Positions 1 through 8,253 of a stretch of 64,000 bases of DNA are shown in pieces. Position 1 is the stretch's first letter; the number at the start of each line of letters is the position of its first letter. The DNA lies in assembly GCF_040361435.1 (NCBI RefSeq), contig NZ_APNL01000003.1, positions 186,001 to 250,000 of the forward strand, written 5' to 3'. Source of the DNA: Salinisphaera sp002433465. GTDB lineage: Bacteria > Pseudomonadota > Gammaproteobacteria > Nevskiales > Salinisphaeraceae. Both the position numbers and the translations under genes were made by a program. The notes beneath the pieces were generated by a model. It was not told the origin of the DNA, made no database searches, and saw nothing but the letters and a program-made list of their open reading frames with translations.

Positions 1-702
1 GCCAGAGCCGACAATAAGAAGCTTCGCGCCAGGAGCCTCGTGAACAATTAAAGGCATTGCTTTGATCAGATCACTGGTACGTTTGTGGCTATCGAACAAT
101 CGACCCACCGTCCCTATCACGAAGGCATCGGCCGGCAACATTAATTGTTCTCGAATCACGCCTAGATCTGTGAGACTAACGCCCGGCCTCTGGGCAACCC
201 CATTATTAATTAGTGTGACTTTATTCTTCGGGACAAAAATCTTTTTCTCTAAATAGTCAACAACAGCAGGAGAAACACCTACCATATGGTGGCAAAGCCC
301 AGCGAACGCGCGATTCAATAACCGCCCGGTCCACCTCCGATTCTGTGGATCGCTAGTTTCTTCGCCGATAATCACCGGTACTCGGCCAAGAACGCCCGTC
401 ACGGCCGCTTGAGCTAAACCTTCAAACACTGCGCCATGAATAATGTGGGGCCGAAATTTGCGGACAATCCCTAGCGTCGCTTTATATGGTCTACGATCAA
501 AAATCCCCCTAAATTCGCCAACTTGATGAATCTCGCATCCAACGTACGAAAATAGCTCGGGCAGCGACCCGACGGCCTTGGTACATACAAGTTGTTGCTC
601 ATAGATTGTTGGATCGAGATTCTGCGCCAAAGATAACCTAGTTTGTTCGACCCCCCCGGACCCCACGGTCTCGAGGCAATGCAGAACGCGAATCTTGCCC
701 AT
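1..702 (-). CDS. Glycosyltransferase family 4, C-terminus cut by window edge
   Basis: The leftward reading frame opens with ATG at 702 and runs through 234 codons without a stop to base 1, so the C-terminus lies outside the window. The N-terminus reads MGKIRVLHCLETVGSGGVEQ, the usual GT4 (GT-B fold) opening with a Gly-Gly-Val-Glu loop. Further on are HIIHGAVFEGLAQ and, near residue 200, VIGTVGRLFDSHKR, the start of the donor-binding domain. The E-x7-E motif would be beyond the edge. It presumably transfers an activated sugar onto a lipid-linked glycan on the cytoplasmic face of the inner membrane. It lies 40 bp downstream of a sulfotransferase gene in the same direction. Donor and acceptor cannot be read from the sequence. 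Confidence 0.88.
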   Translation of the reverse strand, partial: MGKIRVLHCLETVGSGGVEQTRLSLAQNLDPTIYEQQLVCTKAVGSLPELFSYVGCEIHQVGEFRGIFDRRPYKATLGIVRKFRPHIIHGAVFEGLAQAAVTGVLGRVPVIIGEETSDPQNRRWTGRLLNRAFAGLCHHMVGVSPAVVDYLEKKIFVPKNKVTLINNGVAQRPGVSLTDLGVIREQLMLPADAFVIGTVGRLFDSHKRTSDLIKAMPLIVHEAPGAKLLIVGSG

Positions 703-742
703 CAGAATTCGCTAAAACTTTTAAAGTCGGCATGCTTCGCCC

Positions 743-1423
743 TCATGTCGTGCCCCCGTATTTGAAAAGATCGAAGTCCTTACGATAGATGTAGTATAAG
801 GATGACTTCAAGAAATCCGAAATCTGAGCGGAGCCGGACACTCTTTTACCAATAAGCGGCAAATCGCGAGGCAAGCTGTGACGTTCAGCAAACCTTGGCC
901 AATCATACGGCAGGGTTTCGAAGTATAGGATTTCGTCAAGTTCGACCTTTTGGACACTCACCCGTTTATAGTGGGGCCAAAAATGCAACCAACTAACCAC
1001 TTTACGCGTGTTCAAGGGCGAGCTTGCCATCCATTGGCCGAAGTCTTCTGCCGACAAAAACAGGTCGATCTGCCGCCGTACGAACTCGCTATAGTCGTCG
1101 GAATAGCGAGCAGACCCTTTGAGCCCATTAAACGCAGACACAAATCGGTCGACTGGATCTCTAACGACCGCAAACTTAAAACACTTTTCAGTCAATTGTG
1201 GTTCGTATGTAAAATACCTACGCAGTGGAATAGGGCGGCCACGCTTACCCAAAACCGCCTTGCATATTGATCGACCCGCGTTTTTAGGGATATCGATAAA
1301 GATAACGCGCTTAGCACGATTTTGCCTAGTAAGTAAATTCTTCGCTGGAATGACAGATCGCACAATTTTATCCGACCAAAGCGGGGCAACGAATGCGATA
1401 TCACGATTAGAAAGCTCAATCAT
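743..1423 (-). CDS. Sulfotransferase family protein
   Basis: A 226-residue protein with the two PAPS-binding signatures of the carbohydrate sulfotransferase (sulfotransferase family 2) group: a 5'-phosphosulfate loop PKNAGRSI at about residues 46-53, and a 3'-phosphate motif VVRDPVDRFVSAF at about 86-98, with Arg88 and Ser96 in the expected places. No signal peptide or membrane segment is seen, so it should act in the cytoplasm, transferring sulfate from PAPS to a sugar of the growing repeat unit. Its ATG overlaps the stop of the upstream glycosyltransferase by 4 bp (ATGA), which suggests translational coupling. Family is fairly secure; the substrate is unknown. An APS kinase gene about 16 kb away could supply PAPS. 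Confidence 0.82.
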   Translation of the reverse strand: MIELSNRDIAFVAPLWSDKIVRSVIPAKNLLTRQNRAKRVIFIDIPKNAGRSICKAVLGKRGRPIPLRRYFTYEPQLTEKCFKFAVVRDPVDRFVSAFNGLKGSARYSDDYSEFVRRQIDLFLSAEDFGQWMASSPLNTRKVVSWLHFWPHYKRVSVQKVELDEILYFETLPYDWPRFAERHSLPRDLPLIGKRVSGSAQISDFLKSSLYYIYRKDFDLFKYGGTT

Positions 1424-2538
1424 TGATCAAGCGACTCATGCGAGAGTGCCGAGTAAAAGTGGTCTAAATCACGCACATAGTTCTCAGGCAAAAAACGACT
1501 AAGCACTGCGTCGCGACCGGCCTGTCCTATGTCAGGCAATACAGCGCGGTTGGCCCAAATCCGCTGGAGCTCCGCTGCTACCGCACTTGCGTCGGTCTTT
1601 TCGATCAACCAACCTGTACGATCATGCGTGATAATCTCTGGGGCCCCGCCCACCGATGTAGCGAGCACAGGTACTGCACAGCCCATTGCCTCTACGAGGG
1701 CGAGTCCGAAACCCTCTGAAATTGACGGCTGCACATACAGATGGCACATCGAAATTTTTGCGAATGGGCTTTCTTGGTAACCTAAAAAATGAATGTGCTC
1801 AGCAATCTCTAAGTCATTCGCTAATTCAGTGAGACTTGACGCCAAACTTCCATCCCCAACCAGCCATGCTTCCGCTGGTATCCCGCGATCTCGAAGAATC
1901 CCCGTCGCCCGAATAAGGGCTTCTGGATTTTTAACTGATTCAAGACGCCCTACGTAACCTAAACGAAAGCGTCCGTCTCTATGGTTAGATTGGCCAGGCA
2001 TATGAGGAGGGAATTCAACTGGGTTATAAATACGCACAGCCTTCTCACTGGGAACCTCATCATGAACTACCAACCAGTTGACCACCGCGTTTGAGATACC
2101 TACGACTCGGTGTGCACAGCGAAATACCTGTTTAAATACCCATCTCGCACGCCTTCCATGCCTCGGGATACCAATCTCTTCTCCAACCCGAACCGGAACT
2201 TTGGCGAACCAAGCCGCAATAAGGGCGTGGAAATTCGCTTCGGCGCCGTGCGTATGCACTATTAAGGGACCCTCCCGTTTGAACATTCGCCATAACTGAT
2301 ATAACGCGCGCGGGTTGGGGATCTTGCATGAAAGCCCGAGGCAAGTAACTCGAACCGGAATGCTTGCTAAGTTAGCTGCTACGTGGCCCCCCTCACCAAT
2401 TGCGCAGAACCGATGATCATACACACTCAGGAACGCACTTCGCGCCAGTATTTCCATATGCTTCTCAACACCCCCAAAATGGAGTGACGTAAGCACATGA
2501 ATTACCACGCCATCAGGCGCACCATCACGTCTCGACAT
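1420..2538 (-). CDS. Glycosyltransferase family 4
   Basis: A 372-residue GT-B glycosyltransferase. The N-terminal half has the acceptor-side pattern VIHVLTSLHFGGVEKHMEIL, and the C-terminal half has FRLGYVGRLESVKNPEALI and the donor-site E-x7-E motif in SEGFGLALVEAMGCAVPVLA near residues 273-290. Length and layout are normal for GT4 enzymes of O-antigen or capsule loci. An AGGGA Shine-Dalgarno sequence lies about 9 nt before the ATG. The 3' end overlaps the sulfotransferase start by 4 bp, so the two are probably co-translated. About 270 bp of non-coding DNA separates it from the next gene upstream. Sugar specificity is not predictable here. Confidence 0.9.
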   Translation of the reverse strand: MSRRDGAPDGVVIHVLTSLHFGGVEKHMEILARSAFLSVYDHRFCAIGEGGHVAANLASIPVRVTCLGLSCKIPNPRALYQLWRMFKREGPLIVHTHGAEANFHALIAAWFAKVPVRVGEEIGIPRHGRRARWVFKQVFRCAHRVVGISNAVVNWLVVHDEVPSEKAVRIYNPVEFPPHMPGQSNHRDGRFRLGYVGRLESVKNPEALIRATGILRDRGIPAEAWLVGDGSLASSLTELANDLEIAEHIHFLGYQESPFAKISMCHLYVQPSISEGFGLALVEAMGCAVPVLATSVGGAPEIITHDRTGWLIEKTDASAVAAELQRIWANRAVLPDIGQAGRDAVLSRFLPENYVRDLDHFYSALSHESLDQ

Positions 2539-2806
2539 CAGCGTAATTCCCTGGATACGTGCAACCTACAGGGTTAAACATAACCTGATAATTTCTTCAG
2601 AGGAAAAGGATCGCATCAAAATACTGGAACTCTTGTCGAAGTGATTTTTAATCTTAAGCCTAACCACGTATCTATAACGAGCTTACTCGCGCACAAAAAC
2701 AAAGATCTGACGGCAATCACGCATCTCAAGCCCGTCGGGTGTCGCTAAAGCAGAGTTGGCATACGAGTGTGAACCGCTCATTCGGTGCGTTAAAACTAAC
2801 GACAAC

Positions 2807-3802
2807 CTAACTGTCGAACTTTTTAAGGAAAATGCGGCTACCGTTAGACACAAAATGTCGTACGACAAAGCGGCAAAATCTCGCCCCGAGCAATACGACC
2901 CCAAAATATAGCAGCTCGTTTTTCGCTCGAACCGCTGTTTTTACGGGCAGCAGTCGTCGTATCTTAATGAGAAACCGGCGGGCAGATAACCGGTGGCCTG
3001 ATAGAAGCGATTGAATCATCGCAGCAGAATAATATTGAGCAATTCTAATTTTTGCCGCCAAACACCCCGGGCCATTTGACTTCTCCTCGGCCGAAGAGCA
3101 CGCAGCCTCTAAATATCCAATTCTGTCAAATGTATTAGAATCCAGATCATCAATTCGGCCGCCGTTATGCGCCATAGTGATATAACCAACCTGATCGCTA
3201 GATACCGATTTAGCGCCCGAGGCTAAGTAGCGTACACCATACTCCCAATCCTGGTGACGCCGTAACGACTCTGTCCATAAGCCAATTTGATCACACGCAC
3301 CTCGTCTAAAAATCCCAGTAGCAATGGGAACACGGAAACCCTCCGTAGGCTTCGTTCGCGAAAATTTCCATCTCTCGGGGCCTACGCGAAACAAATGCGT
3401 ACGCGGCGCCCCGCGCTGAGTGACACATCCCGACCACGCAAAAGAAGCACTTTTGTGTAATTGCAAAGCGAGCACTTGGGCTTCAATTTTCTCCTCTACC
3501 AGCACGTCATCGGAATCGAAAAATTGGATATAATCGCCGCGCGAACTCGTATAACCTAAGTTTCGCGCTGCTGGAGCGCCTTTATTGCGCTGGGAAATGA
3601 ATATTACGGTGAAATCACTATTTTCTTTACCAAGCCGCCAATCTTCGACGATGCGATTCGTATCGTCAGTAGAACCGTCATCTACAATTACGACCTCGAT
3701 TGGCCGATAAGTTTGATTGAAAACGGAGTTTAACGCCCGCCGGAGCAAAGCTGCTCTGTTATACGTCGGTATAATCACGCTAACTAACTTGTTATGAATC
3801 AT
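2807..3802 (-). CDS. Glycosyltransferase family 2
   Basis: A 331-residue GT-A enzyme. The N-terminus SVIIPTYNRAALLRRALNSV is followed by the nucleotide-sugar motif VIVDDGSTDDT near residue 40, and by a DxD-like metal site in QFFDSDDVLVEEK near residue 95. The C-terminal third is basic and may be amphipathic, but no clear transmembrane helix is present. It should use a nucleotide-diphospho-sugar and act at the cytoplasmic face of the inner membrane. It is isolated by non-coding DNA on both sides (about 270 bp downstream, about 700 bp upstream), which is odd for a sugar-assembly operon. Confidence 0.88.
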   Translation of the reverse strand: MIHNKLVSVIIPTYNRAALLRRALNSVFNQTYRPIEVVIVDDGSTDDTNRIVEDWRLGKENSDFTVIFISQRNKGAPAARNLGYTSSRGDYIQFFDSDDVLVEEKIEAQVLALQLHKSASFAWSGCVTQRGAPRTHLFRVGPERWKFSRTKPTEGFRVPIATGIFRRGACDQIGLWTESLRRHQDWEYGVRYLASGAKSVSSDQVGYITMAHNGGRIDDLDSNTFDRIGYLEAACSSAEEKSNGPGCLAAKIRIAQYYSAAMIQSLLSGHRLSARRFLIKIRRLLPVKTAVRAKNELLYFGVVLLGARFCRFVVRHFVSNGSRIFLKKFDS

Positions 3803-4498
3803 TGTGGTAACTATATTCCACTCTTGACAAATATTAAGAAAAGCACGCTAACGCACATAATCTTGAATCACCGCGACCGAGACACCAGCAGGGAAAGCTT
3901 ATTCTTACGTCTTCTCGAAAATACGCTTTTAGCGCGCTCTAGTACTGGCGCCGGCCCACGCGCCGAGCCTCTAGCTCATCGTGGACCGCGTCAAGACAAC
4001 GCGACAACTCAGTTGACGAGACTTCGAACCCGCCCGACCGCGCGATTATCTATACGGCTGTGCACGTCCCCATGTTGCTAATATACATTTAGCTCATCCG
4101 CGATCGAGACTCCAGCAGGCCCAATTGTGAGAGCAACCCAAGTCCAGCAGGCCTGGAAGATCGCGGCCTCGTGGACTTAGCGCTTCGGTCATCTCTAGCA
4201 GGCCGAAACACGAGTACGCGGCCTTGGGCTCGACGCCGCAGCGCTCAGACAACGACATGCCGACGTGACGTTCGCGCTTGAGCCGTATCGTTTTTTTGGT
4301 CAGCTGCGAAATAGCATCGCTAACCTCTGTAAACCTCACTCGGCAGTGAGCTCAACTAATTACCTAGGCTTGACTATCACGCCCTCGACAACACGCTATT
4401 TCCTCAATCGTAATTACCCCGACGAACTTAAAGCCAAAAAGTACCGGTTGTCCTACCCCCCTTCGCGGCCAAAAGTAATTTACATAAGTGATCCCGCG
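3803..4498. other. Non-coding gap of about 700 bp in the polysaccharide locus
   Basis: No convincing gene is seen on either strand; the short open frames have no recognisable family, start context or codon pattern. The DNA is moderately A+T rich. It carries a loosely repeated CAGCAGG(C) motif (about 3893, 4115, 4146 and 4198), without regular spacing. It may be the remains of a lost gene or hold an internal promoter for the downstream glycosyltransferase. Confidence 0.5.
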
Positions 4499-5533
4499 TT
4501 ACTTTCGCCACGTGAACACCTCAAGCACATCGCGTGCGGCGGATCGCCACCCCCCGATAGCCGTCCCAGCTCGCCAGTACTCACAACTTAATACGAGTCG
4601 TAGGAGTATGGCGACTCGCAGATGAAGTTTCGAGCGCCGTAGGTTAGCGCGCTCCGTCATAATAATCGCTGATCTCTCGTAATAGCACTTCGCCGAACGT
4701 AGCTCGTCGAGAAGTATCGGAGACGACGTATCTGAAAGCAGACCAAGAGCGATAGCTCGGTTCTGCAAAAACTTCGCGTGGTAGAGCAAGACATCAGCGG
4801 GGATTCTCTTCCGAAGCCTCCTTTTTAAATAACCTTTTCCGGGTTGAGCCGACGCCGGCGGCTTATTCTCTGCTGTGGCCGATTCTGAATGACGGCGCCT
4901 TTTGACCAGCGCCTCAGGAATATAGCAAGCCGAGCCAATACACTGGGATAGCCTCAATATCCAATCGTCGTGAGGTACAACATCGTTAGTTTTGGGGCTA
5001 GCTGGAAAACGATAGCTGTACGGCACGTCCTTGACTAGAAATGCCCTGAAAACCTGACCACACCCCATACCGCTCTGAAAAAACGGCATTGTCAATCGTG
5101 GGTAAACAATATACGCCGATGCCCAAGCGAAATCTCCTGTGCGCGTCAAATCGTAGTTGACCAACTCGGCCGGATGTGCGATCAGCACTGCCGACGGGTT
5201 TTTCCGAATGTACTCGGAAACGATTTCCAGTTTATCTAGCGCCCAAACGTCATCTTGATCGCAAAACCCGATCCAGTCCCCTGTACACAGACTTGCCGCC
5301 TTAAGGAAATTATCCGCGTAGCCAAGACGTTTTTCATTTTGATATACACGAACCTCAAATTCCGATTTCCTCTTAAATTGTTCTACGATTTCTAATGTGC
5401 GGTCTGTTGAGCCATCATCGCAGATTACTACCTCCTTCGGCTTCAAAGTCTGTCGAGCGAGACTATCCAACTGGTCATAGAGATAGCTTTGTCCGTTAAA
5501 AGTTGCCATCGCGATCGAGATTTTCGCACTCAT
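4499..5533 (-). CDS. Glycosyltransferase family 2, rhamnosyltransferase-like
   Basis: A 344-residue GT-A enzyme starting ISIAMATFNGQSYLYDQLDS, then QTLKPKEVVICDDGSTDRT near residue 35 and the second acidic motif IGFCDQDDVWALDKLE near residue 90. The combination ATFNG...YL..QLDS...CDQDDVW is typical of the GT2 subgroup containing alpha-L-rhamnosyltransferases of O-antigen clusters, so rhamnose transfer is plausible but unproven. It should act at the inner membrane on a lipid-linked intermediate. Long non-coding gaps flank it on both sides. Confidence 0.87.
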   Translation of the reverse strand: MSAKISIAMATFNGQSYLYDQLDSLARQTLKPKEVVICDDGSTDRTLEIVEQFKRKSEFEVRVYQNEKRLGYADNFLKAASLCTGDWIGFCDQDDVWALDKLEIVSEYIRKNPSAVLIAHPAELVNYDLTRTGDFAWASAYIVYPRLTMPFFQSGMGCGQVFRAFLVKDVPYSYRFPASPKTNDVVPHDDWILRLSQCIGSACYIPEALVKRRRHSESATAENKPPASAQPGKGYLKRRLRKRIPADVLLYHAKFLQNRAIALGLLSDTSSPILLDELRSAKCYYERSAIIMTERANLRRSKLHLRVAILLRLVLSCEYWRAGTAIGGWRSAARDVLEVFTWRK

Positions 5534-5770
5534 TCGCCTAAACCCCTAGTCCCAAGAGAGGCGCCGCGGCCATACATAGAGTTGCACATAGCGTCGCTTG
5601 AGAGATATGCCTTTGTACAGATTGTAGCCCCCAATCGGCACCGTTCTGGATTGATGGGCAATCTTAATTCAAAGCCATATTGATATTTTTCACAGAGCAC
5701 GATAGCTAATTCACCTAATTCCTAAATCGTCAAACGCGCGGTACCGCAGACCATTACACTTTGCCGCTTT

Positions 5771-5786
5771 AGCGGCTAAAGCCGCT
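5771..5786. repeat. Perfect 6-bp inverted repeat (hairpin)
   Basis: AGCGGC-TAAA-GCCGCT forms a perfect hairpin with a 4-nt loop, about 240 bp beyond the start of the upstream-lying glycosyltransferase gene. There is no T-tract on either side, so it is not a classical intrinsic terminator. Confidence 0.5.
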
Positions 5787-6007
5787 AGCTCGTTTGCGCA
5801 CGGCTTATCACTCTAGACTTTAAGGCTGACAGGCGAGCGCGACGCGCTTTTTCACCAAAGACGCGCCGCCTAAGCTAACGCTGAGGTCGTAGCGCAAAGG
5901 CGTAACCACATGGACAAATTTTAATCCTGCCTAAAGGCTGTCGATGTGGGCGCTTCAACATCAACAATTACTCCTCTTGTACGAATCCCACTCCAGTAAC
6001 GACGGAT

Positions 6008-6018
6008 GGGGGGGGGGG
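6008..6018. repeat. Homopolymer of 11 G
   Basis: Eleven consecutive G residues, 10 nt before an ATG on the plus strand (6029). Tracts of this length are prone to slipped-strand mispairing and in other bacteria drive phase variation. Here it is in non-coding DNA, so any effect would be on transcription or initiation. Confidence 0.75.
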
Positions 6019-6028
6019 TTGGGAACAA

Positions 6029-6235
6029 ATGAAAGCAATTCCAAATGTCGACGAATTTTTGAATTTAACTCGATCTGATTTTGGAAAAGGGGCTACTTAT
6101 GAGGCCCCCAAAGATTTACGACCGTCGGCTATGCGTTTTGGGCAAACACTAATCCGAGACCGCGACCCAGGGCTCATTGAAAACGATTTCGAGCGAACGG
6201 TGAAGTCAGCGGCGTCGTTTGCACCCCCTCTTTAA
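6029..6235 (+). CDS. Hypothetical 68-residue open frame after poly-G tract
   Basis: An open frame of 68 codons on the strand opposite to the polysaccharide genes, starting MKAIPNVDEFLNLTRSDFGK. I recognise no family, signal peptide or membrane segment. The context before the ATG (TTGGGAACAA) gives only a weak GGGA ribosome-binding site. It may be a chance frame or a relic; it is listed because it is the only coherent open frame in an 880-bp gap and lies directly after the poly-G tract. Confidence 0.2.
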   Translation: MKAIPNVDEFLNLTRSDFGKGATYEAPKDLRPSAMRFGQTLIRDRDPGLIENDFERTVKSAASFAPPL

Positions 6236-6413
6236 ACCCACGCTATTTACAGCCCGATTAGAATGCTACTGACTCCACGGCGGCCCTAGAAAAGATAATA
6301 ACTGCCATCCCCGACTCGCCCACTACCAGAATCGCCAAGTAGAAATCGAAAATCGAACGCGATCTAATTCGGCACTACCGTTCCACAAAGACATGCGTCG
6401 AACTTTGACGCCG

Positions 6414-7136
6414 CTAGCTACCCAACAAGACACGTATATCATTCTTCTCACATAGATTTGCCACCCGCGGCTCCGCCCACCCAAAGTCCGCAACATCGTA
6501 TCCCTTAGCGTCAAGAATCTCATGTATCGCCTGAGTAGGCGCTCCATAAACCCCGTGTGTTTCTACGATTATGACTCGCGGCCGGAAGCGCAGAGCGTCC
6601 AGTATTTCTGCTTCGGCTCCTTCGCAATCCATTTCCAAAACATCACATTCCGGAAGCTCGGACGCGGGCATCACCGGAAGCGCAAACGATTTGCCACCGT
6701 AAGCCTGTGAGTTACGAGCGATCGCAGCTGGGACCAGGGTCACGCGATCCTCAACGCCATTGCGGGCGATACATCGCTCAATCAACGGTAGTTGTCTTTG
6801 AGACGCTTCATAACAAGTTACTTGCCCTTCCTTACCGGCCAGATTTGCCGCAGAGACTGCTGTTATGCCGACACCACCTCCTATAACAACGACATGATCG
6901 CCATGCTTTACGGAGGAAACCAACCCTTCCATCAGTGCGCTTTCGTAATCGTGAACGTCATCCAGATATGATGGGCGAAATCGCTTTGGCAGCATACGGT
7001 CGAACAGTTTCCAGTCGTAGGGTGAGTCTATCCCATTGAAAACAACAGGCTTCACATCCGGAAGACATGGTCGTGTTATGTTCCGATGAACCCAACCCAG
7101 ACCACGTACGGGCAACTTCGTTAAAGATTTGTCCAT
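6414..7136 (-). CDS. FkbM family SAM-dependent methyltransferase
   Basis: A 240-residue protein from the ATG at 7136; a TTG at 7181 would add 15 residues, but ATG is preferred. The Rossmann SAM-binding glycine motif VVVIGGGVGITAVSAA lies near residue 80, followed by the acidic ribose-binding residue in VTCYEASQRQLPLIERC, and by the FkbM-type motif DVLEMDCEGAEAEIL with the HGVYG segment. FkbM-like enzymes in polysaccharide loci O-methylate sugar hydroxyls. It lies between a sulfotransferase and glycosyltransferases in the same direction, consistent with decoration of the repeat unit. The exact position modified is unknown. Confidence 0.85.
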   Translation of the reverse strand: MDKSLTKLPVRGLGWVHRNITRPCLPDVKPVVFNGIDSPYDWKLFDRMLPKRFRPSYLDDVHDYESALMEGLVSSVKHGDHVVVIGGGVGITAVSAANLAGKEGQVTCYEASQRQLPLIERCIARNGVEDRVTLVPAAIARNSQAYGGKSFALPVMPASELPECDVLEMDCEGAEAEILDALRFRPRVIIVETHGVYGAPTQAIHEILDAKGYDVADFGWAEPRVANLCEKNDIRVLLGS

Positions 7137-7208
7137 AATTCTCGATTTTAAATAGGGCTTCGAGCCACAAGTAGGGCACAAAAAACAGGCCGATCCTTGA
7201 TGGGGTTG

Positions 7209-8120
7209 TCAGTTCATGAACTTGGTAGCGAGGTTTCTATGGTTAATCCTATATCGGTTACTAATTTCCTCATCGCGATGCGCTGGGAAATCTGCACCAT
7301 AACTCGCCAGTCTTCTGCTTAGCGCCACCTGTTTAACTTTTTTTGAAATGCCCGCCGGTAAATGTGCGTTCTTCTCGAGAACGTTCGCAATTCGGACTAG
7401 CTTCAACGCGGAATAGCTCGGAGACATATTTGACCGACCCGTTTCAACGGCGCACTTCTCAATAGTAGCGCTGGATAGCCCCAAACGGGCAAAAAAGTCT
7501 CTAGTAATAGAGCCGCGCTGACGAGTGCCTTGATCTATCGCTGAAGCGTAAATGTTCTCACGGCCAAAAACAGCCGACCAACATTCTAGCGACGCGTCGG
7601 CAGCAATAATATGATCTTCCTGAGCCAGTGCGTCTACGAACTCATCGTAAGTTTCTGTTGCTTTAGTGGGGCCTTTAACGCGCTGTGACCAGAGGCTTTT
7701 CGCCCACGCCACCGGCTCCCGATAGTAAAATATAATTTTCACGTCGTGAAACCGTTCCTTTAACTTCTCGTTGAGCATGCTAATCGCTGCTCGATCGGCT
7801 CGATACTGCGCGAATATATGCTCACTGGACGCTACGACAAATTTTGCAGAACTGTTGGCTAGTTCCATGTCGAGATCTGCCCATAGCTGACCGCGAAGGC
7901 CTTCAAAAGCAGCAGGGCTCAAACGGTTCCTTGTGCGCGTCCAGTAGTGGCGACTCTCTAGAGTTCCGCTTGCTGCTGCAAGCTTCCACGCAGTCTCGCC
8001 ACCCCAGGCCGCTAGCTGTTGTACGTCCAGTCGCTTTAGCTCGCTCTGGTTCGCTTTCAATGCATGCTGAAGCGTCGTTGACCCGCATTTATTCGCGCCA
8101 ATATGCAAAAAAAGTTTCAT
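7209..8120 (-). CDS. Sulfotransferase-like P-loop protein
   Basis: Reading from the ATG at 8120 gives 303 residues starting MKLFLHIGANKCGSTTLQHA. This is the P-loop-like 5'-phosphosulfate site of the bacterial sulfotransferase-like family (H-I-G-x-x-K-x-G-[ST]-T). The 3'-phosphate region is represented by VKIIFYYREPVAWAKSLWSQ near residues 130-148. The frame stays open upstream to 8231, but the extra residues are cysteine- and basic-rich, unlike the family, so the internal ATG is chosen; it directly opens the conserved strand. It probably uses PAPS to modify a sugar or another envelope substrate. It is the second sulfotransferase-like gene of the locus and is much more divergent than the one at 743-1423. 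Confidence 0.75.
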   Translation of the reverse strand: MKLFLHIGANKCGSTTLQHALKANQSELKRLDVQQLAAWGGETAWKLAAASGTLESRHYWTRTRNRLSPAAFEGLRGQLWADLDMELANSSAKFVVASSEHIFAQYRADRAAISMLNEKLKERFHDVKIIFYYREPVAWAKSLWSQRVKGPTKATETYDEFVDALAQEDHIIAADASLECWSAVFGRENIYASAIDQGTRQRGSITRDFFARLGLSSATIEKCAVETGRSNMSPSYSALKLVRIANVLEKNAHLPAGISKKVKQVALSRRLASYGADFPAHRDEEISNRYRINHRNLATKFMN

Positions 8121-8253
8121 AGCAACTCGTTTTTTCTCTTTTCGCTTCAAACAAAACCAACTTGGACAGACCTGCATCCGACTAAGCTGGCAAGAACAGA
8201 AACCGACGGGGTCAGGTCTTGCATTGTGCATGAATTAATCACGCCGAAGATTT

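Larger units (their letters stand above)
5534..6413. other. Non-coding gap of about 880 bp in the polysaccharide locus
   Basis: This is the longest gap of the locus. It contains a perfect hairpin (5771-5786), an 11-G homopolymer (6008-6018) and one 68-codon open frame (6029-6235) of uncertain reality. No IS element, transposase remnant or recognisable gene fragment was found by eye. Composition is lower in GC than the core genome. Gene loss or DNA brought in with the island are both possible. Confidence 0.5.

Noticed and set aside
4094..4591. Short open frames in the 3.8-4.5 kb gap, on both strands
   Set aside because: No family, no ribosome-binding site, and the plus-strand one overlaps the glycosyltransferase end.
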